Shown here: one piece after another, positions 26,340-33,267 of the stretch
Layout: each line of letters starts with the position of its first letter
Numbering within the stretch: position 1 is the first letter of the stretch
Assembly (NCBI RefSeq): GCF_002086675.1
Contig: NZ_MVIF01000066.1
Span: 1 to 33,267, forward strand
Length of the DNA: 33,267 nt
Source: Mycobacterium persicum
GTDB lineage: Bacteria > Actinomycetota > Actinomycetes > Mycobacteriales > Mycobacteriaceae
Direction: 5' to 3'
The notes under the pieces: generated by a model
Told to the model about the DNA's origin: nothing
What the model saw: the letters and a program-made list of their open reading frames with translations, nothing else
The model's database searches: none
Position numbers and translations under genes: made by a program

Positions 26340-27014
26340 ATGCCCGACGCGAAACGACCCGATTCGAAACGCCGCTCCCCGGCTTCGCGGCCAGGGAAGG
26401 CCGGCGACACGTTCCGGGCCCGTCGCTCAGCGTCGCCGTCCCGGCCCGCGCCGTCGCCGGCCACCGGCCAAAGCGCCCGCACCCTGCGTGAGCATGTCGT
26501 CGAACCCATCAATCGCTCGTTCACCGAATCGATGGAACAGCGATCCGATCAGCGGCTGGGGTTCACCGCCCGGCGGGCGGCGGTGCTGGCCGCGGTGGTG
26601 TGTGTGCTGACGCTGACCATAGCCGGGCCGGTACGCACCTACTTCGCGCAGCGCACCGAGATGGAACAACTGTCCGCGACGGAAGCCGCGCTGCGTCGCC
26701 AGATCGCCGACCTGGAACGGCAGAAAAACCAGCTCGCTGACCCGGCCTATATCGCGGCCCAGGCTCGCGAGCGTCTCGGGTTCGTGATGCCCGGCGACAT
26801 CCCGTTTCAGGTCCAGCTTCCGCCGACGGCGGCGGTGTCGCCGCAGCCTGGCGGTGATGCGCCGACCCCGGCCATGAACGAGCCCTGGTACACCTCGCTG
26901 TGGCACACCATCGCCGATGCGCCACACCTGCCGCCGGTCGCCGCCCCGCAGCCCACACCCGAGCCCGGTCCGCCCGGTGCGGTGCCGCCCAACCCGACGG
27001 CGCCCGGTGGTTGA
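26340..27014 (+). CDS. FtsB/DivIC-family septum formation protein
   Basis: This 224-residue protein is a bitopic membrane protein of the septum-formation initiator family, which bridges early and late divisome proteins with FtsL and FtsQ. It has a long basic, Ser/Pro-rich cytoplasmic N-terminus (about 1-75), one membrane segment (about 79-99, AVLAAVVCVLTLTIAGPV), a coiled coil (about 103-130, EMEQLSATEAALRRQIADLERQKNQL), the family motif DPAYIAAQARERLGFV and a Pro-rich extracytoplasmic tail. It lies between eno and the DUF501 gene, as in M. tuberculosis (Rv1024) and other actinobacteria. The GTG of the next gene overlaps its end by 8 nt. Confidence 0.93.
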   Translation: MPDAKRPDSKRRSPASRPGKAGDTFRARRSASPSRPAPSPATGQSARTLREHVVEPINRSFTESMEQRSDQRLGFTARRAAVLAAVVCVLTLTIAGPVRTYFAQRTEMEQLSATEAALRRQIADLERQKNQLADPAYIAAQARERLGFVMPGDIPFQVQLPPTAAVSPQPGGDAPTPAMNEPWYTSLWHTIADAPHLPPVAAPQPTPEPGPPGAVPPNPTAPGG

Positions 27015-27498
27015 CCGGGCCGACCTTCAGGTGGTGGCGCGCCAGCTCGGGCGGGAGCCCCGCGGCGTGCTCGAGGTGGCTTACCGCTGCCCCAACGGTG
27101 AACCCGGCGTGGTGAAAACTGCCCCGAAACTGCCTGACGGCACGCCGTTTCCGACGTTGTACTACCTGACGCATCCGACGCTGACGGCGGCGGCGAGCAG
27201 GCTGGAGACCACCGGGCTCATGCGTGAGATGACCCATCGGCTCCGGCGTGACCCCGACCTGGCTGCGGCGTATCGGCGGGCGCACGAGGCGTATCTGGCC
27301 GAGCGTGATGCCATCGAACCGCTGGGGACGGCGGTGTCGGCGGGAGGAATGCCCGACCGGGTGAAGTGCCTGCACGTGCTGATCGCGCATGCACTGGCCA
27401 AGGGTCCCGGGGTGAATCCACTCGGCGATGAGGTGGTGGCGCTGTTGGCCGCCGAACCGGCGGCAGCCGATTTGATTGTGGGGGGGCGGTGGCGATGA
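27007..27498 (+). CDS. DUF501 protein (Rv1025-like)
   Basis: The 163-residue cytoplasmic protein belongs to DUF501, a family found in actinobacteria next to eno, ftsB and ppx. Conserved stretches are QLGREPRGVLEVAYRCPNG, LPDGTPFPTLYYLTHPTL, GLMREMTHRL, AYLAERDAIEPL and GGMPDRVKCLHVLIAHALA, the last with a conserved Cys-His. The biochemical role is unknown. GTG 27007 is chosen because it overlaps the ftsB stop and gives the usual family length; the frame is open further upstream, but that part is ftsB read out of frame. Its stop overlaps the ppx ATG (ATGA). Confidence 0.92.
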   Translation: MVDRADLQVVARQLGREPRGVLEVAYRCPNGEPGVVKTAPKLPDGTPFPTLYYLTHPTLTAAASRLETTGLMREMTHRLRRDPDLAAAYRRAHEAYLAERDAIEPLGTAVSAGGMPDRVKCLHVLIAHALAKGPGVNPLGDEVVALLAAEPAAADLIVGGRWR

Positions 27499-28454
27499 GC
27501 GGATCGAAACGAAGAATCGCGGCGATCGATTGCGGTACCAATTCGATTCGGCTGTTGATCGCCGAGGTGACCGGCGCCCGGCTGCACGAGGTGCATCGCG
27601 AAACGCGGATTGTCCGGCTGGGTCAGGGAGTTGACGCGACCGGCGAGTTGGCCCGCGATGCTATCGCGCGGACCCGCGCAGCGTTGATCGACTATGCCGC
27701 ATTGCTGCGGCTGCACGGTGTCGAGCGGGTGCGAATGGTTGCCACGTCGGCCACCCGCGACGCCGCCAATCGCGACGCTTTTTTCGCGATGACGGCCGAG
27801 GTGCTGGGCGCCGTGATCCCTGGCTCGATGGCGGAAGTGATCAGCGGCGCCGAGGAGGCCGAGCTGTCGTTTCGCGGTGCGGTCGGCGAATTAGACAACG
27901 CCGGTGCGCCTTTCGTGGTCGTGGACTTGGGGGGTGGCTCCACCGAGATTGTGCTGGGCAAGACCGATGACGAGGTGGTCGCGAGTTACTCGGCTGACAT
28001 CGGCTGCGTCCGGTTGACGGAGCGCTGTTTGCACTCCGACCCCCCGACGGCGCGGGAGGTCGCCGCGGCCCGAAAGGTGGTGCGGGAGCGGTTGGCAGTC
28101 GCGTTGCAAGTGGTGCCCGTCGAGTCGGCTCGGACCTGGGTCGGTCTGGCCGGGACAATGACGACGCTGTCCGCGTTGGCTCACCGCTTGACGGCCTATG
28201 ACGCTGCGGCCATTCACCTTTCGCGGGTGCCGGGCGATGAGTTGTTGATCGTGTGCGAGCGGCTGGTGAAGATGGCTCGTAAGGAGCGCGCCGCGCTGCC
28301 GCCGATGCACGAGGGCCGGGTGGACGTGATCGCCGGCGGGGCGATTGTGGTCGAGGAGTTGGCTCGCGAGTTGCGCGACCGGGCCGGCATCGACGAGCTG
28401 ACCGTCAGTGAGCACGACATCCTGGACGGTATCGTGCTGTCACTGTCCAGATGA
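27495..28454 (+). CDS. ppx2: Exopolyphosphatase / guanosine pentaphosphate phosphatase (Ppx/GppA family)
   Basis: Ppx/GppA enzymes release phosphate from polyphosphate and/or convert pppGpp to ppGpp; mycobacteria carry two paralogues and this is in the position of Rv1026. The 319-residue protein has the actin-like ATPase fold: AAIDCGTNSIRLLIAEV (phosphate 1), MVATSATRDAANRDAF, SGAEEAELSFRGAVGEL, VVDLGGGSTEIVLG (phosphate 2) and GLAGTMTTLSALA (adenosine-type motif). It lacks the C-terminal HD-like domain of long Ppx. ATG 27495 overlaps the DUF501 stop by 4 nt; GTG 27489 would add two residues. It is the last gene of the eno group, before the repeat island. Confidence 0.94.
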   Translation: MSGSKRRIAAIDCGTNSIRLLIAEVTGARLHEVHRETRIVRLGQGVDATGELARDAIARTRAALIDYAALLRLHGVERVRMVATSATRDAANRDAFFAMTAEVLGAVIPGSMAEVISGAEEAELSFRGAVGELDNAGAPFVVVDLGGGSTEIVLGKTDDEVVASYSADIGCVRLTERCLHSDPPTAREVAAARKVVRERLAVALQVVPVESARTWVGLAGTMTTLSALAHRLTAYDAAAIHLSRVPGDELLIVCERLVKMARKERAALPPMHEGRVDVIAGGAIVVEELARELRDRAGIDELTVSEHDILDGIVLSLSR

Positions 28455-28921
28455 GCCACATCTGTCGCAGAAGTCACTGCGCGACAGGGGGCGCTCTTTG
28501 TGGCCACCTCACTCGGAAATTTGTGGTGACCACGAATGCTGCTGGCCCACGATGTCTACTTGCGCAGCCTTGATGTCTGACGCTGTTTTCGGCACGCCTC
28601 AACTCTGTTTTCCGCACTTGTGATGGTGGGCTTTCGGGGATATCGCACGTGCTCACCGAATCGGCTGTCATGCCGTCGCATCGAGTGTGCTGTGGCGGCT
28701 TTGACTGTGTATGGAGGGCGGTAACCGCCGCGAACGGCCGCCCTGACGGCACGCTCGGCGCCACCAGCACACACTCGGCGCCGCCAGCGCCACCAGCACG
28801 CGATTTCCATCTCCCCATCCCGGGGCGCCGCCCCACGACCGCTCATAGCGACAACTCCGGTCATACCGGCATGCGACGGTTCGGCAATGAACATCATGTT
28901 CGCGGAATCTAGCTTCGCTAC
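28455..28921. other. Non-coding stretch downstream of ppx, with repeat copy B
   Basis: The 467 bp after ppx contain no convincing gene. They are mostly repeat copy B (28514-28802), followed by about 110 bp leading to the gene remnant at 28922. Short frames are products of the repeat itself. Confidence 0.5.
28514..28802 (+). repeat. Dispersed repeat, copy B (left arm of an inverted pair)
   Basis: This matches copy C on the opposite strand over about 290 bp in the same order: GGTGACCACGAATGC, TTGCGCAGCC, CTGTTTTCGGCAC, CACGTGCTCACCGAATC, ATCGAGTGTGC, GGCTTTGACT and GGCCGCCCTGACGGCAC. Between these, bases differ at many places, so the copies are old. It begins near the palindrome GTGGTGACCAC (28523-28533) and ends in 20-bp units starting at 28743, 28763 and 28783. 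Its right half matches copy A at 16895. Confidence 0.75.
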
Positions 28922-29213
28922 GTGCTGACCATGCAGCTGTCCCAACACGGACCGGCGACCATCGCCGAAGTGCTCGATGCGCTTGCCTGGCATGGATTTC
29001 CGGTGCGCGGCAGGGCATCCAAGGCCGTCTCGGACGCGTCGGGCTGGGAGATTGCACGCGGCCGGGTTCGCCGACTCGGCCGGGGCCGGCACGGCCCGTC
29101 GCACGACGCGTGCTGGCGTTGCGGGCCTCGGCCCGGGCACCGGCGAAGTCGCTATCAGCGTTGAGGGGGCTACGCCCCGGTGTGAAGAGAAAGGTCTTGG
29201 GCTACTGCGGTTG
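28922..29213 (+). pseudogene. Frameshifted remnant of a small mycobacterial hypothetical gene
   Basis: From GTG 28922 the frame reads LSQHGPATIAEVLDALAWHG, RGRASKAVSDASGWEIARGRVRRLGRGRHGPS, which looks like a real winged-helix-type protein with a basic end. After about 29098 this frame becomes unlike protein (HDACWRCGPRPG) and stops at 29164. The next frame continues sensibly from the same place as RRVLALRASARAPAKSLSALRGLRPGVKR. A deletion or frameshift around 29098-29112 therefore seems to have broken the gene. The remnant lies between the two inverted repeat copies. The alternative is an intact 80-residue protein ending at 29164. I cannot name the family. Confidence 0.5.
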
Positions 29214-29214
29214 G

Positions 29215-29509
29215 GTCGCCCTGACGGCACAGTCGGCGCCGAGTGCGCGCTGATGGCGCCGACTGTGCCGTCAGGGCGGCCAATCGCAAATGTTCCCGCC
29301 CTACATGCATAGTCAAAGCCGTCAGTGCACACTCGATAAGGCGGCAGGTCAGCTGATTCGGTGAGCACGTGTGATATCCCCCGAACACCTTCCATCACAA
29401 GCGGTTTGAGCGACAGCAACGGTATCGGTGTGCCGAAAACAGAGCCAGCCATCCGAGGCTGCGCAAGGAGACATCGTTGACCAGCCGCATTCGTGGTCAC
29501 CTCGAATTT
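29215..29509 (-). repeat. Dispersed repeat, copy C (right arm of an inverted pair)
   Basis: Read on the minus strand from about 29509, it is co-linear with copy B, from GGTGACCACGAATGC through CACGTGCTCACCGAATC and ATCGAGTGTGC to GGCCGCCCTGACGGCAC, and with copy A through the GTAGGGCGGGAACAT segment. It ends in 20-bp units at 29255-29274, 29235-29254 and 29215-29234; the last unit is close to the reverse complement of the first, giving the long hairpin at 29217-29278. Confidence 0.75.
29217..29278. repeat. 24-bp perfect inverted repeat with 14-nt loop inside copy C
   Basis: Positions 29217-29240 and 29255-29278 are perfect reverse complements around the loop 29241-29254. The arms begin CGCCCTGACGGCACAG. 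As RNA on either strand this would be a very stable GC-rich stem. There is no T run next to it, so it is not a standard intrinsic terminator, although it lies between two transcription units that end here (ppx from the left, kdpE from the right). Confidence 0.8.
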
Positions 29510-29570
29510 TCGATTAAGCTGGGCAAATAGAGGATCACCCCGGACAGGGGCTCCCTGTGGCGGCTGGGAC

Positions 29571-30251
29571 TCAGGCCTCGAAGCGGTAACCCATTCCGGA
29601 CTCGGTCAACAGATGCTTGGGATGCGACGGGTCGTCTTCCAGTTTTCGCCGCAGCTGCGCCAGATACACACGCAGGTAATGCGTTTCGGTGGCATACGCG
29701 GGTCCCCAGACCTCCTTGAGCAATTCCTCGCGGCCGATCAGCTTGCCCCGGTTGCGGACCAGGACCTCGAGCATGCCCCACTCGGTCGGGGTCAGATGCA
29801 CTTCGGCACCGTTCTTGGTGACCTTCTTCGCCGCCAAATCGACGGTGAACGCGTCAGTTTCGACAACCGGCTGATCCACCTCCGACGCCGCGGCGTTGCG
29901 GCGCACCGCCGCGCGCAACCTGGCCAGAAACTCGTCCATCCCAAAGGGCTTCGTGACGTAGTCGTCGGCACCCGCGTCCAGGGCCTCGACCTTGTCGGAA
30001 GAATCGGTGCGCGCCGACAACACGATCACCGGAGCCGACAGCCAGCCGCGGAGACCCGCCAGCACGTCGATGCCCGAGATGTCGGGCAGGCCGAGGTCGA
30101 GGATCACCACGTCGGGCGGATGTTCGGCGGCGGCGCGCAGCGCCCCGGCGCCGGTAGAGGCGGTGATCACCTCGTAGCCGCGCACGGTCAGATTGATACG
30201 CAGCGCCCGCAGGATGTGCGGCTCGTCGTCGATCACCAGCACGCGGGTCAT
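29571..30251 (-). CDS. kdpE: KDP operon response regulator KdpE
   Basis: KdpE is the OmpR/PhoB-type regulator phosphorylated by KdpD; it activates the kdpFABC potassium-uptake ATPase at low K+ or high osmolarity. The 226-residue protein has the receiver domain (about 1-115: VLVIDDEPHILRAL, phospho-acceptor D52 in VVILDLGLPDISG, VLSART, and Lys in VTKPFGMDEFLARL) and a winged-helix DNA-binding domain (about 130-225: HLTPTEWGMLEVLVRNRGKLIGREELLKEVWG, YLRVYLAQLRRKLEDDP). Its ATG overlaps the kdpD stop (ATGA), so the pair is translationally coupled. Confidence 0.97.
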   Translation of the reverse strand: MTRVLVIDDEPHILRALRINLTVRGYEVITASTGAGALRAAAEHPPDVVILDLGLPDISGIDVLAGLRGWLSAPVIVLSARTDSSDKVEALDAGADDYVTKPFGMDEFLARLRAAVRRNAAASEVDQPVVETDAFTVDLAAKKVTKNGAEVHLTPTEWGMLEVLVRNRGKLIGREELLKEVWGPAYATETHYLRVYLAQLRRKLEDDPSHPKHLLTESGMGYRFEA

Positions 30252-32809
30252 CGGTCACCGTTTTCCGGCGGGGCGGCCAGGTCGACCACGACGGTCAGAC
30301 CACCTCCCGGGGTATCTCCGGCGGCGACGGTGCCGCCCATGGCTTCGACGAAACCGCGGGCCACCGACATTCCCAGCCCGACTCCGGTGGTGTTGTCGTT
30401 ATCACCCAGGCGTTGAAAGGGTTCGAAGATCTGGCTCTGGGTGCCCGGCGGCACCCCGGGTCCCTCGTCGATGACGTTGATCAGCACGCGATCTCCCACC
30501 CGGCCGGCGTTGACCCGCACGACGCAGTCCGGCGCATAGCGCAGCGCGTTGTCGATCAAGTTGGCCAAGACCCGTTCCAGCAGGCCCGCGTCGGCCATCA
30601 CCACGGCGCCGCCGACGTCGACCTTGACGCGGTCGATCGCCGATCGGTAGAAGCCGGTGGCACCCATGCCGATACTCACCAGCGCGCGCTGCACCACTTC
30701 CTCCAAATACACCCGCTGTAGGTCCGGGCGCAGCACGCCGGCGGCCAGCCGCGAGGAATCAAGCAGGTTTCCGACCAGCGCGGTGAGCGCGTCGATGGAT
30801 TCTTCGATGGTGGCCAGCAATTCGGCGGTGTCGGTCGGGGAGAACGCGATATCGTGCGCGCGCAAGCTGGACGCCGCGACCTTGGCCGCCGCCAGCGGGG
30901 TGCGCAGGTCATGGCTGACCGCCGACAGCAGCGAGCGCCGCAGCTCGTCGGCGCGCACGATCGCCTCGGTCCGGCTGGCCTCTTCGGCCATCTCCCGCTG
31001 TCTGACCAGACCCGCGGCTTGTCGCGCCACCGCGTTGAGTACCCGGCGATCCCGCGCCGACAGCTTTTTCCCGGCCATCAGCATCCAGAACTCGTCGTCT
31101 CCGACCTCGATCGCGGTGTCGGCGGAATCGACTGTGGTGCAGGGGTCTTTGCCGACGGAGGCCACCACCTCACTGAAGGTACGGTCCTCCTCGGCGCGTT
31201 CGCGTAACATGCTGACCGCGCGTTGGGAATAGGTCTCCCGCACTCGTTCCAGCAGTGTGTCCAGGTCCGCGCCGCGCAGCACCGATCCGGCGAACAAGGT
31301 CAGCAGCTCGGCCTCCTGGGCGGCGCGGCGGGCTTCCCGGGCCCGGTTGGCCGCACCGTCGACCAGCACCGCGACCGCGACCGCGACCAGCAGCAGGACC
31401 GCCTCGGTGACGGCCGCGGAAGGTTCGGCGATGGTGAACGTGTGCCGCGGATCGGTCAGGTAATAGTTCAGCAGCAGGCTGGACAACACCGCCGAAAGCA
31501 CCGCCGGGGCAACGCCTCCCAGCAGCGCCACCACGAGGACTCCGACGAAGAACAGCGCGCTTTCGCCGCTGGTATCCAGATAGCGGTCCAGCACGGCCAC
31601 GGTGATCGCGCAGATCATGGAGGGAACGATGACGGCCGCCAGCCAGGACGCCACCCGTCGTCCGCGGGGCGCGACCGGGGCGGTTCGCAGGCCGCGCTTG
31701 GATTCCTCATGGGTGACCAGGTGCACGTCGATCTTGCCGGACCGCTCGACGATGGCCTGGCCGATACCGTCCTCCAACAGACGCGCCCATCGAGTCCGGC
31801 GCGAGGTCCCGATCACCAGCTGGGTGGCGTTGATTTCCCGGGCGAAATCCAGCAGGGCGTCGGCGACGTCGTCACCGACCACGGTATGCAGCGAGGCGTC
31901 AAGGCTGCCGGCGAGTTCGCGGATCTTGCTCATCCGCGCCTCCGACAGACCCGCCAGCCCGTCACCGCGGATGACGTGTACCACCATCAGCTCGGCACTG
32001 GATTTCGACGCGATCCGCGACGCGCGCCGCACCAACGTCTCCGACTCCGGACCGCCGGTAACGGCCACGACGACGCGTTCGCGCGCTTCCCACAGGTCGG
32101 TGATCTTGTTCTCCGCGCGGTACTTGGCCAGCGCGGTGTCCACCTGGTCGGCCAGCCACAGCAGCGCCAGTTCTCTTAGCGCGGTGAGGTTTCCGCGGCG
32201 GAAGTAGTTGGACAACGCCGCGTCGATCTTGTCGGAAGCATAGACATTGCCGTGGGACAGCCTGCGGCGCAACGCCTCCGGTGTGATGTCGATGAGCTCC
32301 ACCTGTGCTGCCTGCCGCACGACGGAATCCGGCACGGTCTCCTGCTGTTGGATGCCGGTAATCTGGGCGACGACGTCGTTGAGGCTTTCCAGATGCTGAA
32401 TGTTCACCGTGGAGATGACGGTGATCCCGGCATCGAGCAACTCCTCGACATCCTGCCAGCGTTTGTGGTTTTTGCTGCCCGGGGTATTGGTGTGAGCCAG
32501 TTCGTCGACCAGGACCACCTGGGGATGGCGCGCCAGCACGGCGGGCACGTCGAGTTCGGGGAACATGGTGCCGCGGTACTCGACGTAGTGCGGTGGAATG
32601 ATTTCGATGCCGTCAAGCAGCACAGCGGTTTTCGTGCGTCCGTGGGTTTCGACCACGGCCGCCACCAGGTCGGTGCCGCGTTCCAGCCGGCGGTGCGCTT
32701 CGCCGAGCATCGCGTAGGTCTTGCCGACTCCCGGCGCCGCCCCCAGATAGATGCGGAGTTCTCCGCGTTTGCGAGGAGGTTCGACGGCGCTCACCCAACC
32801 ATCATCCAC
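30248..32809 (-). CDS. kdpD: Osmosensitive K+ channel histidine kinase KdpD
   Basis: KdpD senses K+ and osmotic state and phosphorylates KdpE. The 853-residue protein has the cytosolic KdpD domain (about 15-225) with the Walker A GAAPGVGKT at 23-31 and VLVDELAHTNTPGSKN, a Usp-like domain (about 245-370, VVVAVTGGPESETLVRRASR), four membrane segments (about 390-490), a GAF-like region (about 505-610), HisKA with phospho-acceptor H633 in SAVSHDLRTPLAAAK, and the ATPase domain (NLIDNALRYAP, DEGPGVPPG, GVGLGMSVARGFVEAMGG). GTG 32809 is the first in-frame start after the kdpC stop; GTG 32794 is an alternative, closer to the start I recall for M. tuberculosis. It overlaps kdpE by 4 nt. Confidence 0.95.
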   Translation of the reverse strand: MDDGWVSAVEPPRKRGELRIYLGAAPGVGKTYAMLGEAHRRLERGTDLVAAVVETHGRTKTAVLLDGIEIIPPHYVEYRGTMFPELDVPAVLARHPQVVLVDELAHTNTPGSKNHKRWQDVEELLDAGITVISTVNIQHLESLNDVVAQITGIQQQETVPDSVVRQAAQVELIDITPEALRRRLSHGNVYASDKIDAALSNYFRRGNLTALRELALLWLADQVDTALAKYRAENKITDLWEARERVVVAVTGGPESETLVRRASRIASKSSAELMVVHVIRGDGLAGLSEARMSKIRELAGSLDASLHTVVGDDVADALLDFAREINATQLVIGTSRRTRWARLLEDGIGQAIVERSGKIDVHLVTHEESKRGLRTAPVAPRGRRVASWLAAVIVPSMICAITVAVLDRYLDTSGESALFFVGVLVVALLGGVAPAVLSAVLSSLLLNYYLTDPRHTFTIAEPSAAVTEAVLLLVAVAVAVLVDGAANRAREARRAAQEAELLTLFAGSVLRGADLDTLLERVRETYSQRAVSMLRERAEEDRTFSEVVASVGKDPCTTVDSADTAIEVGDDEFWMLMAGKKLSARDRRVLNAVARQAAGLVRQREMAEEASRTEAIVRADELRRSLLSAVSHDLRTPLAAAKVAASSLRAHDIAFSPTDTAELLATIEESIDALTALVGNLLDSSRLAAGVLRPDLQRVYLEEVVQRALVSIGMGATGFYRSAIDRVKVDVGGAVVMADAGLLERVLANLIDNALRYAPDCVVRVNAGRVGDRVLINVIDEGPGVPPGTQSQIFEPFQRLGDNDNTTGVGLGMSVARGFVEAMGGTVAAGDTPGGGLTVVVDLAAPPENGDR

Positions 32810-32817
32810 CCGCAACG

Positions 32818-33267
32818 CTAGACCGGGTATCTGCGGTCGAGTTCCAGGTTCAGCCGCAGCACATTGACGCACGCCTGGCCGAAGATGCCGAGGGCGGGGC
32901 CGCTTTCCGTCTGCTCCACCACCGCCCGTATCTGATCCTGGCTGGCATGGCGCGCCCTGGCCACCCGGGGAATCTGCAGTTCGGCGTAGACGGGAGAGAT
33001 ATCCGGATCCAGCCCGCTACCGCTGGCCGTCACGGCATCGGGCGGAACCTGCGGGTCCTCGGGAGCCGCGCCGCGGATCGGCACGATCTGGCCGAGCGAG
33101 TAGTTCTCACCGAACGTCGCGCAGTGGACCGGCACGCCCTCATAGCGGTCCAAAAACGGCCGCCTGTCGGCGGCGCACGGCTCGTTGACGCTGACGACTC
33201 GGACTGGGCGCGAGACATTGCCGCGCGGGTCGCGCGGACCGATCACCGACAGCACGGCTCCGACACC
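32818..33267 (-). CDS. kdpC: Potassium-transporting ATPase subunit C (KdpC), 5' end outside the window
   Basis: KdpC is the small membrane-anchored subunit of the KdpFABC potassium pump, stabilising the ATP-binding site of KdpB. The visible 149 residues end with the conserved C-terminal half: PPDAVTASGSGLDPDISPVYAELQIPRVARARHAS, then FGQACVNVLRLNLELDRRYPV. Upstream lies a stretch, GPRDPRGNVSRPVRVVSVN through CATFGENYSLGQIVPIRG, that I do not recall in M. tuberculosis KdpC, where this region is shorter. The frame runs on to the window edge, so the membrane anchor is not seen. The stop lies 8 bp before the kdpD start, so kdpC, kdpD and kdpE form one operon. Confidence 0.92.
   Translation of the reverse strand, partial: GVGAVLSVIGPRDPRGNVSRPVRVVSVNEPCAADRRPFLDRYEGVPVHCATFGENYSLGQIVPIRGAAPEDPQVPPDAVTASGSGLDPDISPVYAELQIPRVARARHASQDQIRAVVEQTESGPALGIFGQACVNVLRLNLELDRRYPV

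Larger units (their letters stand above)
29165..29570. other. Non-coding stretch before kdpE, with repeat copy C
   Basis: This 406-bp stretch lies downstream of the minus-strand kdpE and is almost wholly repeat copy C, followed by about 60 bp without features. Open frames here (a 72-residue and part of a 314-residue frame, both minus strand) are built from the repeat. Confidence 0.5.

Noticed and set aside
29170..29388. A 72-codon minus-strand open frame
   Set aside because: It is entirely made of repeat copy C, has no recognisable protein features, and the same sequence in copies A and B is not kept open.
28556..29500. A 314-codon minus-strand open frame across the repeat island
   Set aside because: It runs through repeat copy C, the gene remnant in antisense and most of copy B. 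Its protein is Arg/Pro/Ala-rich without domain features, and the parts correspond to non-coding repeats.
28514..29509. Complete insertion sequence
   Set aside because: The inverted arms are long and diverged, there is no transposase motif between them and no visible target-site duplication.

Overview
The window is a GC-rich chromosomal segment from a Mycobacterium, most likely a slow grower. The evidence is the gene order metG-tatD-rpfB-ksgA-ispE-pks16-pth-rplY-lpqT-prsA-glmU-TetR-mfd-mazG-lpqU-eno-ftsB-DUF501-ppx-kdpE-kdpD, which follows the M. tuberculosis Rv1007c to Rv1028c segment as I remember it. Many starts are GTG or TTG, several starts sit right behind a TANNNT -10 box (leaderless mRNAs), and the lipoproteins have Lpq-type lipoboxes. 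The species cannot be fixed from the sequence alone.

Layout. 1-2640: a 3' end of an unknown gene, then two tandem TetR regulators resembling gamma-butyrolactone receptors, facing a small PAS protein. 2639-5103: metG and tatD, divergent from a 38-bp promoter region. 5104-8341: the rpfB-ksgA-ispE operon behind an attenuator-like leader. 8342-10382: the acyl-CoA/AMP ligase pks16, closed by a very strong hairpin terminator. 10584-11558: a lipoprotein made of two DUF302 repeats. 11590-16720 (minus strand): tRNA-Gln, glmU, prsA, arsC, lpqT, rplY and pth. 17055-23897: a TetR regulator, then a minus-strand diaminopimelate-decarboxylase paralogue wedged between it and mfd-mazG. 24195-28454: lpqU, eno, ftsB/divIC, a DUF501 gene and ppx/gppA. 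28455-29570: a non-coding, repeat-rich island with a frameshifted gene remnant. 29571-33267 (minus strand): kdpE, kdpD and the 3' part of kdpC.

How the genes fit together. Most are housekeeping: translation (metG, tRNA-Gln, rplY, pth, ksgA), cell-wall growth and resuscitation (rpfB, glmU, lpqU, ftsB), precursor supply (ispE, prsA, eno), repair and nucleotide hygiene (mfd, mazG), polyphosphate/ppGpp metabolism (ppx) and potassium sensing (kdpDE).

Most unusual points: (1) a dispersed repeat family present three times, two copies as a long inverted pair around a dead gene and one just upstream of the mfd-linked TetR gene, each ending in 20-bp tandem units; (2) a decarboxylase paralogue that has lost the catalytic Cys and Asp of the CESGD motif and splits the TetR-mfd neighbourhood; (3) the tandem butyrolactone-receptor-like TetR pair; (4) kdpC-kdpD-kdpE in one direction, with an unusual KdpC; (5) an attenuator-like leader before rpfB. 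I found no CRISPR array, complete insertion sequence or phage.
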